From Planctomycetota bacterium (GTDB taxonomy: Bacteria > Planctomycetota > Planctomycetia > Pirellulales > UBA1268): 64,000 bases of DNA. The position numbers and the translations under genes were made by a program. The notes below the pieces were generated by a model. That model did no database searches. It was not told the DNA's origin and worked only from the letters and a program-made list of their open reading frames with translations. The stretch is taken from positions 1,024,502-1,088,501 of the forward strand of contig QWOQ01000005.1 in assembly GCA_003669585.1 (NCBI GenBank), in the 5' to 3' direction. Of this stretch, positions 1 to 9,900 are shown piece after piece. The stretch's first letter is position 1. The number at the start of each line of letters is the position of its first letter.

Positions 1-2
1 CA

Positions 3-2126
3 GTCGATTCCACGTCGCAGGACGCCGGTGCAAAAGTCAGGCGGTTGCTGAAATCGCTTCAGCAGTGCAAGACCATTCTTTATTATCGTGGTGCCGCAGG
101 CGGGTACTGCCTCTGGCCGCACACCAGTGTCAATCTGGAGCGGGCCTACCAGGATGCCCGCAACACCGTACCGCCTCCGAAAAACATCGGGCCGCTGATC
201 CGCGAAAAGCTGGAGACGCGGCCACTGGTGGCCCGCCGTCACTACATCGAGACCGGAAACCTTCGGCATTTCGATGTCCAGTTCGTACCGGCGGCAGAGT
301 TGCAGGAGGCGCTCAGTGCTCCCACGAATGCAGATGGTCAGGTAATCGTTGCCCTGTGCGAAACGGAATCCGAACGCAGTGAAGCTATTGAGTTCGCATC
401 ATCCAAGACAATGGCGAACCGCAAGGAAGTGCTTACCGCCGTACCTCAGTCGCTGCAAGGACTTGCAAGCCTGGTGACCGAGGTGCAACGGTGGGAATGG
501 GTGCTTGGCAACGTACCTGAACTGAATCACGACAACTACGCACTGGAGGAGGCCACGCGGCAATTGGCCGCTTCCCGGCAGGTACTTACGAAGCGTCTCC
601 AGAATTACGTTGGGTTGCGGCAGTTTTCTGAAACGCTCGGCCTGGAGTGGTTTTACAAGAGCCAGTCCGTTTCCATCGGAACCGGGCGAGCCTTGCTCGA
701 AAAGCTGTCGATTGTCTGCGACAAACTCTATCCGGATGCGCCCAAGATTCAGAACGAACTGGTCAACCGCCATGAACTCAGCTCGGCCGCCGCGGCTGCC
801 CGCCTGCGATTGATCGAACGGTTGCTGCAACATTCGGCGGAACCGTATCTTGGCATGGACCGAGCCACCAATCCTCCTGAGAAGTCGATGTATCTCTCGG
901 TATTAAAGGAGGCCAAATTGCACCAGGATGGCCCCGAAGGTTGGGCCGCATGCATTCCCGGCGAGGATGAAGATACACGCCAGGTCCGGCCTGTGCTGCT
1001 GCGTATGCAGGAAGTACTTGAAGCAGCCAAAGGTCGCCGCGTGAAGGTCACGACGCTGTTTGCGGAGATGAAATCCCAGCCGTTCGGCGTGAGGGGCGGA
1101 CTGTGCCCGCTGTTGCTCGCGGTCTTTGCCGTCATTCATGAGCGGGATGTGGCGTTCTATGAACAGAACAGCTTCATGAAGCAGGTCACCGGCCAAGAGT
1201 TTCACCGACTAATCAAAGCGCCTGAGAATTTTGAGGTTCAGTATTGTCGGATTGCCGGTGTACGAACGGTGGTCTTTGAACAACTCTTCAAGGTGCTTCA
1301 TCCGGACAAAAAGCCCAAGTCCATCGATTTGCTCGATATCGTCCGGCCGCTCTGCGTTTTTGCCGCCCAGTTGCCTGATTTCGCGAAGAAGACCAGGCGG
1401 GTCTCCCGCACGGCTTCGTCAGTGCGGGATGCACTGGTGCGGGCCGAAGAGCCGGCCACGCTGCTTTTTCAGACGCTTCCCGAAGCCTGCGGCTGCGACC
1501 ATTTTGAAGCCGATGCTCCACCGTCGCCGCCCAAGGTGAAAAAGTTCGTGGAGCGTCTCAGAGACAGCATTGAAGAGCTTCGTGCGGCATTTCCGCAACT
1601 GCTTCAGACTATGAAGGATGAGTTCCAGACCTGCTTCAACCGTCCCGGCAACATGGAGTCGGCACGAACGGAAGTGGCACACTCTGCGAATCGCGTCCTT
1701 GTATCGGTAAAGGAGCCACGACTCAAGGCATTCTGCCTTCGCCTTGCGGACCGGGGCCTGGATGACGAGCAATGGATTGAATCAATGGGAAGTTTTCTTT
1801 GCTCCAAGCCGCCCTCGAAGTGGATCGATAACGATCTGTCGGAGTTCGAGGATGAACTGCACCGGTGTGCCAGACAGTTCTTTCGTGTTGAGAGCACGTT
1901 GTTCGATGAGAAATCAGAACTGGCAGGATCGCAAGCCATGCGGGTCTCAATTACCTGTCAGGACGGCAGCGAGGTGGACAAAGTTGTCCGCCTGAATGAC
2001 GGAGAATTGAAGAAGGTGGCCACATTGCAGGAGAAGATTCGTTTGGTGCTTGGCGAGGATAGTCGATTGGGCTTGGTGGCCGCGACGAGGGCAATCATGG
2101 CGCAAATGCAGGGCATGAAGGAATAG
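3..2126 (+). CDS. C-terminal part of a large BrxC/PglY- or SspC-like defence protein (5' end outside window)
   Basis: The reading frame is open to the left edge, so this is the 3' part of a longer gene; the TTG at 45 is not a convincing start. About 707 residues are visible. No Walker A motif is seen, so the ATPase core would lie upstream. The text around residues 20-45 (ILYYRGAAGGYCLWPH) and the stretch PFGVRGGLCPLLLAVF followed by DVAFYE resemble, from memory, the middle and C-terminal part of BrxC/PglY/DUF6079-type P-loop proteins. The gene sits 55 bp before a GHKL gene and leads into sspD-dptFGH-sspA genes, so SspC, the ATPase of single-strand phosphorothioation systems, is a reasonable candidate. 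Family assignment is inference; coding status is firm because of the long frame and its place in the operon. Confidence 0.6.
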   Translation, partial: VDSTSQDAGAKVRRLLKSLQQCKTILYYRGAAGGYCLWPHTSVNLERAYQDARNTVPPPKNIGPLIREKLETRPLVARRHYIETGNLRHFDVQFVPAAELQEALSAPTNADGQVIVALCETESERSEAIEFASSKTMANRKEVLTAVPQSLQGLASLVTEVQRWEWVLGNVPELNHDNYALEEATRQLAASRQVLTKRLQNYVGLRQFSETLGLEWFYKSQSVSIGTGRALLEKLSIVCDKLYPDAPKIQNELVNRHELSSAAAAARLRLIERLLQHSAEPYLGMDRATNPPEKSMYLSVLKEAKLHQDGPEGWAACIPGEDEDTRQVRPVLLRMQEVLEAAKGRRVKVTTLFAEMKSQPFGVRGGLCPLLLAVFAVIHERDVAFYEQNSFMKQVTGQEFHRLIKAPENFEVQYCRIAGVRTVVFEQLFKVLHPDKKPKSIDLLDIVRPLCVFAAQLPDFAKKTRRVSRTASSVRDALVRAEEPATLLFQTLPEACGCDHFEADAPPSPPKVKKFVERLRDSIEELRAAFPQLLQTMKDEFQTCFNRPGNMESARTEVAHSANRVLVSVKEPRLKAFCLRLADRGLDDEQWIESMGSFLCSKPPSKWIDNDLSEFEDELHRCARQFFRVESTLFDEKSELAGSQAMRVSITCQDGSEVDKVVRLNDGELKKVATLQEKIRLVLGEDSRLGLVAATRAIMAQMQGMKE

Positions 2127-2181
2127 GCTAATCAACCAATGTCGGCGGGATTCCCTGACGCAAGGTGAAGGTGGTGAAGAG

Positions 2182-2497
2182 ATGGCAGGGAAATCAGGAA
2201 ATAATCGGAATCGCTTCCGCGTAATCGCCCGCACCATCTTGCGATTGGGTGGTGAGCTTATCAGTTCTGATGGCATTGCGTTTTACGAACTGATCAAGAA
2301 CGCTGTGGATGCGGGAGCAAAAAAAATCCACGTCGAAGTACGCATGCAACTGCCGCTTGATGCAATCCAGAGAGTCAGCACGATTACAGAACAATCCGAG
2401 AGTCTCGGTAAGAACGACCTGAAGGCACTCAAAGCAGCGATCTCTTCGTCGATCTTTATGGATGCTCCGGACAAAGATGGATTACGCGAATCTATTA
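2182..2497 (+). pseudogene. GHKL/HATPase-type ATPase gene, truncated by an IS remnant
   Basis: The visible N-terminus has a GHKL N-box (FYELIKNAVDAGAKKIHVEV, about residues 34-53), as in HSP90/MutL/MORC-like ATPases used by several defence systems. After about residue 105 the family-like sequence stops at a TGA plus a run of nine C that looks like an insertion-sequence end. The frame continues to 2805, but the added residues come from IS and sspD sequence read out of frame. The G1 and G2 boxes that complete the ATP pocket are missing, so the product should be inactive. It lies 55 bp after the large upstream gene and was probably part of the same operon before the insertion. Confidence 0.6.
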
Positions 2498-2640
2498 TGA
2501 CCCCCCCCCTAAACAGGTCCACTTTCAGAGAGAGAATCTGGTGGTGTCAAAACCAAAGGAGGACATTCAATGCCACGCGAAAAGAAAGAACTGGCCGAGC
2601 AGATCATCCCCTGTGCTTCGAGAGATTGAGGTCGATACGG
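2498..2640 (+). mobile_element. Left-end remnant of an IS3-like insertion sequence with the start of orfA
   Basis: TGA followed by a run of nine C and then aggtccactttc is typical of IS3-family left ends. At 2570, behind an AGGAGG-like site, an ATG opens a frame reading MPREKKELAEQIIP, matching the start of IS3-family OrfA proteins. The frame stops at 2627-2629. If one extra T near 2613 is removed it continues as VLREIEVDTGG, the expected OrfA continuation, so the gene is frameshifted. The rest of orfA, all of orfB and the right end are missing. This is a dead fragment left after a deletion, and it interrupts the GHKL gene. Confidence 0.55.
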
Positions 2641-2752
2641 GGGGACGGCAGTCGGGATTCGTTACGTCACGTTTCACACGCCGCCGGAGCCGATTGGCAA
2701 AGACTCGAAGAAAATCGTATTCTACCTGTCGGCGAAAGAGGAGAAGTTAGTT
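2630..2752 (+). pseudogene. Orphan 3' gene fragment read in frame into sspD
   Basis: From the stop at 2627-2629 up to the sspD ATG the frame is open. It reads a protein-like stretch (including RYVTFHTPPEPIGKD and KKIVFYLSAKEEKLV) with mostly G or C at third positions, as in the neighbouring genes. The other two frames are rich in Arg and Ser and look non-coding. This is probably the end of the gene that preceded sspD before the IS-associated deletion, perhaps the far end of the GHKL gene. I do not recognise the family. It runs into sspD without a stop, so an N-terminally extended SspD is possible if translation starts upstream. Confidence 0.35.
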
Positions 2753-3568
2753 ATGGCAGAACAACCAGTACGACACATATTGAGCCTTTCAGGCGGCAAG
2801 GATAGCGCCGCCCTGGCGATCTACATACGCGACCGCTTGCCGGACATGGAGTACATCTTTCACGACACGGATAAGGAACTGCCGGAGACCTACGATTACC
2901 TGCATCGCCTTGAGGCCATCCTGGGTAAACGCATCACCAAGACGACGGCTGAGCATAACTTCGATCATTGGCTCACGGTATTCGGCGGCATGATCCCTTC
3001 GAACCACCGAAGGTGGTGCACGAAGCTGCTCAAACTCAAGCCGTTTGAGAAGTATGTGGGGGATTCGCCCGTTATCAACTACGTGGCGATCCGCGCGGAT
3101 GAAAAGCGAGAAGGGTATATCAGCCACAAGCCGAACATCACGACCGTTTATCCGTTCAAGGATGACGGCTTGGTGAAAGCAGACGTGCTTCGCATCCTTG
3201 AGGAAAGCGGACTTGGGCTTCCCCGTTACACAGAGTGGGGTCGGACACGCTCTGGGTGTTTCTTCTGCTTCTATCAGCAGAAGATCGAGTGGGTTCGCCT
3301 CAAGGAAACCTACCCCGACAAGTTTGAAGAGGCTAAAGCCTACGAATACGTTGCGAACAAGGGTGAGGGCGATCCGTTTTACTGGTGCGGCGACGAACCG
3401 CTGGTGCAACTGGAGCGGCCTGAGCGAATGGAAGAGATTAAACGCAGGTGGGCTGAACGGCAGGAGAAACTGAAGAAGAACGGCAAAAAAAAGAAACTCA
3501 TTAACATCCTTGGCGATGGTAATGAGGACGAAGGAGATACCAACGGCTGCCTTATCTGCCAGCTTTGA
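2753..3568 (+). CDS. sspD: SspD/DndC-like phosphorothioation ATP pyrophosphatase (PAPS reductase family)
   Basis: A 271-residue PP-loop protein of the PAPS-reductase/DndC/SspD family, which activates DNA backbone phosphate by adenylation so that sulfur can be inserted. The PP-loop is SGGKDS at residues 13-18. HDTDKELPETYDYL follows, then RRWCTKLLKLKP near residue 87, and a CxxC pair (C169, C172) in RSGCFFCFYQQK that may bind an Fe-S cluster or take part in sulfur relay. The tail ends CLICQL with two more cysteines. It is shorter than DndC as I remember it and closer in size to SspD. The dptF-like gene starts at or just after its stop, which places it in the operon. The family is secure; SspD rather than another PAPS-reductase relative rests on the neighbours. 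Confidence 0.8.
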   Translation: MAEQPVRHILSLSGGKDSAALAIYIRDRLPDMEYIFHDTDKELPETYDYLHRLEAILGKRITKTTAEHNFDHWLTVFGGMIPSNHRRWCTKLLKLKPFEKYVGDSPVINYVAIRADEKREGYISHKPNITTVYPFKDDGLVKADVLRILEESGLGLPRYTEWGRTRSGCFFCFYQQKIEWVRLKETYPDKFEEAKAYEYVANKGEGDPFYWCGDEPLVQLERPERMEEIKRRWAERQEKLKKNGKKKKLINILGDGNEDEGDTNGCLICQL

Positions 3569-3585
3569 CGCTGAACGAAAGACGC

Positions 3586-5445
3586 ATGATTTCACAACCG
3601 GCAACGCGATGGATCAGGTTCATACGTCAGTACGGGCCGATCCCTCGCAACGACAACATGTACGACGAGCATATCCGGAAATCGGCCAAGCGGGCCGGTA
3701 TCCGGCCGCTCGCGTTCATCCATCCGGTTGAGCAGGATGTGCTTGCACAGTTTGGCCCTGAGCGAAAAGAACGCCGGTCAGTCATCCTCACCGGAACTGC
3801 CGGTGACGGAAAAAGTCACCTGTGCGGGAAAGTCTGGACACTCATGGGGGGAAGCGAGGAGCAATGGAATTCCGATGACGTTTACTACACGTTGGACATA
3901 GGCAGTGGTGATGAATCACTGAAGGTTCACGTCATTCGCGATCTTACCGCGCTTCCGCCGCACGATACGAAAGGTCGTTACGCCGATAAAGCCGAGCTGC
4001 TTACACGATTCTGCGATTTACTGTGCGAACCGGACGCAAAAGTGCAATTCCTGATCGCGGCCAACGACGGCCAGCTTGTCGAAACCCTTCAGCGTCTGCC
4101 CACCACGGATAACGTCGCCCGCGTCCGTACCATCGTGGAATCCCTCCTTGTAGATGGCCGCCGGGAGTCCCCTGAAGCGAAGTTGACGCTTTTCAACCTG
4201 AGCCGCGTTCCATGCGTCGCACTGTTCGACCTGGCACTGGACGCATTTCTGGATCACGAAGGCTGGAAAGAGTGTTACGCAAGCAGCGTTGCCGATGGCT
4301 TCTTCGGAGATCGCTGTCCGATTCGTCACAACCACGAGCTTCTGAAGTCGCCTCTGTTGCGGGGGCGATTGCGGTCCCTCTTTGAACTTTGCGACTGCAA
4401 CGAATTGCATGTGCCGATTCGCCGCATCCTGTTGCTGTTCGCCAACGCGATATTGGGGCACGCTGACGCTAAGGACCGGCTGATGCAGGCTGCCGATGTA
4501 TCGACGTTCTTGCAGAAGAAAACGACTGCCAAGGCAAGCCTTTTCAACAATCTGTTCGGCGGCAACTTGTCGGAAGTGCGCCGTGATTCCCTGGAGGTGT
4601 TTGATTACCTGAACCGGTTCCGCGTCGGTCATGAAACATCGAACCGCGTTGACAACATCCTGATTTTTGGCGAGGCGGATGAGAACCTGAAACCTTACTT
4701 CGACAAGCTGCTGCGGGCCGACACTATGTACGGGGCTGATGACAGCTACTACGCCGCACAGCGGTCTTATGTCGAAGGTGACGACACCGACCCTGCTAAC
4801 GATCAGTTCCTCCGGCTTCTGGTGAGTCAACGTCGTGGCTTGTTCTTCAAGATACCACCTGATTGGGAACAGGAGCTGGCGCTCTGGGAACTGACTGTTT
4901 TCAAATATGCCGGGGAGTATCTGGACAAGGTGCTGAAACCACTCCGGCAAGGCGGTCGCGTGGAACGCCCGTTCCTCGCCCGGCTGGTGAAGGGTCTGAA
5001 TCGGATTTTCGTCGGCATGCTGGTAAGTTCGGACCGCGACCTTCTGCTGGCGACCAGCATTTCGTTTTCAAGCTCGAAAGTCAGCCAGATTCTGGAAGAC
5101 CGGGTCCCTGTGACGCCCAGGCTGAATGAACGGGTGGAACTCGTGCTGAAACACGATAAGCCGACGCTGCATGTGCAGTTTTCGCCAACGATCTCCGCGA
5201 CGCTGCCCTTGAATCTGACGCGGTACGAATTCTTAAGCCGGGTGGCTGAGGGAGCACTGCCGGGGAGCTTTTCGAGGGAATGCTACGAGGACATGCTGGC
5301 ATTCAAGTCCCGCCTTCTGTCCCGGCTGAATGAACGTCGGCGCGGCGAGGGCGTCACCGACACCAACACGGTGGCATTCCACCTGCTCACGCTCGACCCC
5401 GCCGGCAATCCGCTTGATGACGTTGTGGAGGTGACGCATGGCTAG
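3586..5445 (+). CDS. dptF: DptF/SspF-like phosphorothioation-dependent restriction ATPase
   Basis: A protein of about 619 residues with a clear Walker A GTAGDGKSHL (residues 70-79 from this start) and a hydrophobic strand VQFLIAANDGQ further on. It matches DptF/DndF/SspF in size, in early P-loop position and above all in context: it is the first of three overlapping genes ordered F-G-H directly after sspD. In characterised systems FGH damages DNA lacking phosphorothioate or blocks phage replication. ATG at 3586 is chosen; a TTG at 3565 that overlaps the sspD stop is the alternative and would add seven residues. The stop overlaps the next gene by 8 bp, implying translational coupling. Confidence 0.75.
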   Translation: MISQPATRWIRFIRQYGPIPRNDNMYDEHIRKSAKRAGIRPLAFIHPVEQDVLAQFGPERKERRSVILTGTAGDGKSHLCGKVWTLMGGSEEQWNSDDVYYTLDIGSGDESLKVHVIRDLTALPPHDTKGRYADKAELLTRFCDLLCEPDAKVQFLIAANDGQLVETLQRLPTTDNVARVRTIVESLLVDGRRESPEAKLTLFNLSRVPCVALFDLALDAFLDHEGWKECYASSVADGFFGDRCPIRHNHELLKSPLLRGRLRSLFELCDCNELHVPIRRILLLFANAILGHADAKDRLMQAADVSTFLQKKTTAKASLFNNLFGGNLSEVRRDSLEVFDYLNRFRVGHETSNRVDNILIFGEADENLKPYFDKLLRADTMYGADDSYYAAQRSYVEGDDTDPANDQFLRLLVSQRRGLFFKIPPDWEQELALWELTVFKYAGEYLDKVLKPLRQGGRVERPFLARLVKGLNRIFVGMLVSSDRDLLLATSISFSSSKVSQILEDRVPVTPRLNERVELVLKHDKPTLHVQFSPTISATLPLNLTRYEFLSRVAEGALPGSFSRECYEDMLAFKSRLLSRLNERRRGEGVTDTNTVAFHLLTLDPAGNPLDDVVEVTHG

Positions 5446-6979
5446 TCTTGCAACCATGTTGCCACTGCCTCCTCGCGAGGACTACCGCGACAACATCATG
5501 TGGGTCGATGAGCAGCTTTGGGGGCACCGTCTGTGGGATTCGGAAAGCCCCTGGCTGCTGTTCCTTGAGTTCCTGAACGTCGCTGAGGCGAGTAAGCGAA
5601 ACGGCCAGCTATTCTCAAACGGCGGCCACCCGCTGCTGTTCAAGCCATACAAGCGGTTGCACCTTCGCAACATCCTGTTCAACAACGAAGTGCTGACGCG
5701 GATCAGTGAGCGTCACCCTGAGAACGGGTCGGCATGGAATGCCTGGCTGGAGTGGATGAGCGTGAACGCCAAAGGGGTCATTCCCCGCGATTTCTCCTAC
5801 CTCAAGGGGCGGTTCCATTCGTTTCAGCAATTTGTTTCCCTCGTGGGAATCCTGCGCGGCTCAGCGGTTGAAAGCGAAGCCAACAAACGCTGGAGTTCCC
5901 GCTTTGTCTTTCCCTTCGGCCCCAATGCGCTTTACGAGGATCTGAATATCACTGCGGCGGGCAAGGTCAGCCGCGAGTACATCAATTTCGGCCGCACCGG
6001 GGAGCTGTTGTACCTGATGCTCTGCCGGTCGAAGAAGAAAGACGAACTGGCATCGCGATTTGCTGCGATGCTTTCGGGGAATAACCAGTGGAACAAACTC
6101 TTAACGCTGTTTCAGCCGGATGAAGCGGAAGACTCAGAGACGCGGGCGAACAGTTTTCTGCCTTACACCGGACATCCGGTGTTCGATCTGCTGACGGAAG
6201 ACTGGCTGCATGTGCTGTCCCTGGACCTTCCGGGATTCGATGCCATGCCGCATCTGGTAACGCTCGGCGCGTTCCATGTGATGCTGTACCAGTTGCGAGT
6301 CAGCAGCGAAATACTGTCGAAGCATTTGCATTTCGTCTGCGAAGTCGTTGCGCCAAAGAAGACGCTGGTACGCGAACTTTCTGCATTCAATTACCAGGAG
6401 AACAGTCTTCTGTCTCAGAAAGCCGTCGAGGCGTACCTGGCTGGGATCATCTCATCGGAGCGGTGGCAGCTTGCCAGGTCGCAGTCTAGCGCATTTGCTG
6501 CGTGTAAGGCCATCCTTGAGGAGCAATTCCGCTGGCCCAATGATCCTGAAGACTACGAGGGATGCTCGGAGCCGGATGCGCTTGCAGCCGAATTAAGGCG
6601 TGCTGCCATTGCTCGCCACAAGCAGCATGTCGCGAGCGTTCATCGCCAGTACGGTCGCGATGTCGGGCTGGTGTCGAAACGGGGAACTAACCGCCTTCGC
6701 TATGCTCCCACCGATGCGTTGCTCAAGACGCTGGTTCTGGCCAACGTGTCGCGCCGGATGGAATACAAGGAGTTTCTGGATTTACTCTTTACCCGTTACG
6801 GGCTGGTGTTCGGCGAGCGCGAAGCCGAGCAGGTGTTGCTCCACGAAGATTTTGAGATAAAAGCGTTCCAGACCAACTCGCATCGTCTGGAACAGCGGCT
6901 TTCGAGTCTGGGTATGCTTCGGAGGCTCTCGGATGCATGCGCCTACGTTCAGAATCCGCTTGCATGGGGGCAGTCATGA
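5438..6979 (+). CDS. dptG: DptG/SspG-like restriction protein
   Basis: A 513-residue protein without an obvious catalytic motif or membrane segment. It is assigned to DptG/DndG/SspG by its invariant position between an F-type ATPase and a giant H-type FtsK/HerA-like protein, and by comparable length. Start ATG 5438 overlaps the dptF stop by 8 bp, and its TGA overlaps the dptH ATG (ATGA), so F, G and H should be made in fixed ratio and probably act as a complex. The C-terminal third (QYGRDVGLVSKRGTNRLRYAP, then a DLLFTRYGLVFGE segment) looks like a small winged-helix region, which is a guess. Sequence alone would not have identified it. Confidence 0.65.
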   Translation: MASLATMLPLPPREDYRDNIMWVDEQLWGHRLWDSESPWLLFLEFLNVAEASKRNGQLFSNGGHPLLFKPYKRLHLRNILFNNEVLTRISERHPENGSAWNAWLEWMSVNAKGVIPRDFSYLKGRFHSFQQFVSLVGILRGSAVESEANKRWSSRFVFPFGPNALYEDLNITAAGKVSREYINFGRTGELLYLMLCRSKKKDELASRFAAMLSGNNQWNKLLTLFQPDEAEDSETRANSFLPYTGHPVFDLLTEDWLHVLSLDLPGFDAMPHLVTLGAFHVMLYQLRVSSEILSKHLHFVCEVVAPKKTLVRELSAFNYQENSLLSQKAVEAYLAGIISSERWQLARSQSSAFAACKAILEEQFRWPNDPEDYEGCSEPDALAAELRRAAIARHKQHVASVHRQYGRDVGLVSKRGTNRLRYAPTDALLKTLVLANVSRRMEYKEFLDLLFTRYGLVFGEREAEQVLLHEDFEIKAFQTNSHRLEQRLSSLGMLRRLSDACAYVQNPLAWGQS

Positions 6980-9900
6980 ACATCTCCGAACTGATTGGCA
7001 AGATTGTCACCCTGTTGCTTAAGGAAGAGTTGTTTGGTGAGCGCGGCACGCAGACAGAGGGAACCGCCCGCTTTACTATCGACTGCCTGAGTGCGGAACA
7101 CACGGCGGCGGTGGCACGGCAGATCCTTGCCGAACCGTCACTGGCAACGCAAATCGACCTCAAACTTCCCCGTGCATTTCTGTCGGAACAGCAGCTTCCA
7201 GAATCCGTGCTGACGACACTTCCGGCCACCTACTATCGCAACGCAACGATGGAAAAGCCGGTGTTGCTGATTGCCAACACCGGTGACGATGAAGAACAGT
7301 CTCTAAAGGAATTCATCCGCATCGGCGGGCCCGAGTTGCAGGAACACCCGGAGCTTTGGATCAGGGTCGCAAGCGAAGGGCTATCGCTCTCTGAACAGCA
7401 TGCGAAGTGGTGGGAAAAGGCACTTACGGGATTGCAGGATTTGCGTGTCGCACCGCTTGACCGGATCGCCGCATACGTATTGCAGACACGCTCTTCAATT
7501 CAGAATGAAGGGCTTCCCATCCTCACGGCGTTGGGTGCCGCCCTTCCAGCACTGCGGTTGCCGAAGGATTCTGTATTTTCCAGTCGCATCAAGGAAGGGG
7601 CACGTGGCCATGTTTCTGCATGGAAGAAAGAGTTTGGTGCAGCATGTCGCAGCCGTGGCTGTTATCTGCTCAAGCAGACACCATCCCAGATTCTGCTGGG
7701 TGAAGAAGAACTGGAGAACGCCTTTGCGAAGGTCAGCGACGCGATTCCAGTCGGGATTCACGCGGTCATCGAAGCGTTTATTCATGCCCCTAGCGGCTGG
7801 AACGCTGCCGCGTCGCAACTTGCCGAATGCGAATGGGAACAGATCAGGCCGCTGTTCGACGGTGTGAAACGCGAGAAGTTCAATCTTGCGCGCGAAACCA
7901 TCCATTTCTTTGATGAGCGCGAACCGGAACTTGTGTCCGATGAGGAGCGGCAGTACCTACAGAGTTTAGTAACCCGCTCCGGAAACGAGCCGACGGAAGA
8001 CGACACCGAGTTCTACGAATCTCATCGCAACGAATTGAAAGAAGACAGGAAGCTCAAATCCGCTTGGGATCGGTTTGTTTTCGGCAAGGCACGCGAAACT
8101 GATGATTTCCTGCTGGGGATCGCCTTGTGCATGGAATCGCTATTCAGCCAGGGCGAAGCGGGAGCCAAACGCAAACTCAAGATCAGGTGCGACCGGGCGA
8201 CGAAGAAAGAACTGAAGGACCTGAATGTCGATGCCGGCCTGTACTTCTCTCGCCGTTATGCCGGTGTTAAAGCCCTCTTTGGCGATCGCGTGACATGGAA
8301 CGCCGGCCAGCTTTTCGACTTCCAGAAGCTGGTTGCCGAGTGGGTGCGCCAAAATAACGGACCGTTGAATCGCTCTGCGGCAAAGGCTGCGATCCAGCTC
8401 AAGTTTGTCCTGGAGCTTGAGGTAGATGTCTCGACCGGAGGGACGCAATCGTATTCCACGCAATTGCTCTGGAAGTACAACCCTAACGCCGTGTCATCGC
8501 AATTCGTGGATGACTGGTCACGGCTGGCCAAACATCCTCTCGTGCATTGCCGTGCTCACCAAGAACCTGTCAGCTCGAAGGGGACGCTGCAAACCGTTGA
8601 CCTGTCCAATGTCAGGACTTTTGTGCCCGCTTACGACCGAGATCGCGGTTCCTTCGTGAGCATCTACAAGAAGCAGAATGACATTGCTCTTCAGTTCCGG
8701 TCTAACCTGCGGGAGGCAGTCAGCCAGCGTCTCGTTACAGACGATGTGGGGCCCCTCATCGAGCAGCGTTTTACCGAATTCGAGACGCAGTATACGAAGG
8801 CGATAGAAGACTTGTCGGAGGCCGGGTTGCACAGCCAATCGCTTCGCAAGCAGGTCGCAACATTCACCGCGCTTCTGGATGCCATCGTCCACCTTGCCAA
8901 GGGGGATCGAAACCGGGAGTTGCTCCTGCGTCCGTTGCTCTCGATTGGTGCGGCCCAGATCGAAGGTGGGACGGCGGCGACGGTAGTCACTCCCTGGCAT
9001 CCGCTCCGGCTTGCAGCCATGCAGGTGAAGGCCACGATGATTGCCGGACTGGTGCGGCATCTGCTGACCGCGCCGGAAGTGTTTTTTGGTGACACACGGT
9101 TGTATTTCAAGGACCTGGCTCAGGAACTATCGCATCCTTTTTACCCGGAGATCGTACTGGGTTGGGGGGCAAACAAGCCCGAACTGATGGTGATGACCGA
9201 TACGGTGCAGGACTACACGCTCCATGAGTCGCCCGTCATCAATGACAAGGAGCCAGATGACACCAACGAGAACCCGACGACCGGAAGCAACTGTGTTTTG
9301 GAACTGGTCCAGCGCTACCTGACGCTGCACCCGCACGAACACGCGAACATGTCGGTGGTGCTGTACAACTGCGATTCCTCGCGTCTGCCGCAGGCGGTAG
9401 TGGATCGCATCGGGCAGCTCTACGAAGATGAAGATGACGTTCGCTGCCAGGTGCTGCTTCGTCACGGCGATTCCGGTCGCCTGCGTGATCTGTACCGGGC
9501 CATTGTCAGCCAAGGGGACGCGGACGTTGACTCGTTCAACGCGAGCGAAGCCACACAAGATTTTATGGCGAGGCTGCGTATCTGCATCATCGCCGATCAG
9601 GCTCCGCCGCCCGATCCGAAGGATGGCTGCCCTTATGACATCGTATTTTCGCAGGATGTGATTGCACGCCATTCTCAGGTGGAATGGTACCCAGAGACAG
9701 CCAAACCTGTCCCAATAGACACGCTGGTTCCGGCGAGGTGGTCAAGACGCCGCGCCGCAGCCATCGACGACATGAAATCCGTTGTCTATCTGTGCTGCCC
9801 GGTCCAGAGCACCGAAGGGTGGGGTTTCCTGACGGCACTCACGACCTTCCTCAAGGGGGACTGGGACGAAATCGAAGACCGCAGACTCCTTCCGGCCCGG

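Noticed and set aside
3..2126. BREX system
   Set aside because: Only one BrxC/PglY-like fragment is visible; no BrxA, BrxB, PglX, BrxZ or BrxL, while sulfur-modification genes are clear.
2501..2509. Run of nine C as a sequencing or assembly error
   Set aside because: It sits exactly at the expected IS left end, where such runs occur naturally, and the following bases look like an IS3 end.
2789..3604. Minus-strand frame of 271 codons opposite sspD
   Set aside because: Mirror of the sspD frame caused by codon bias; sspD has the full PP-loop motif set.
9127..9672. 181-codon minus-strand frame inside dptH
   Set aside because: Lies fully within dptH, with no start site or homology-like pattern.
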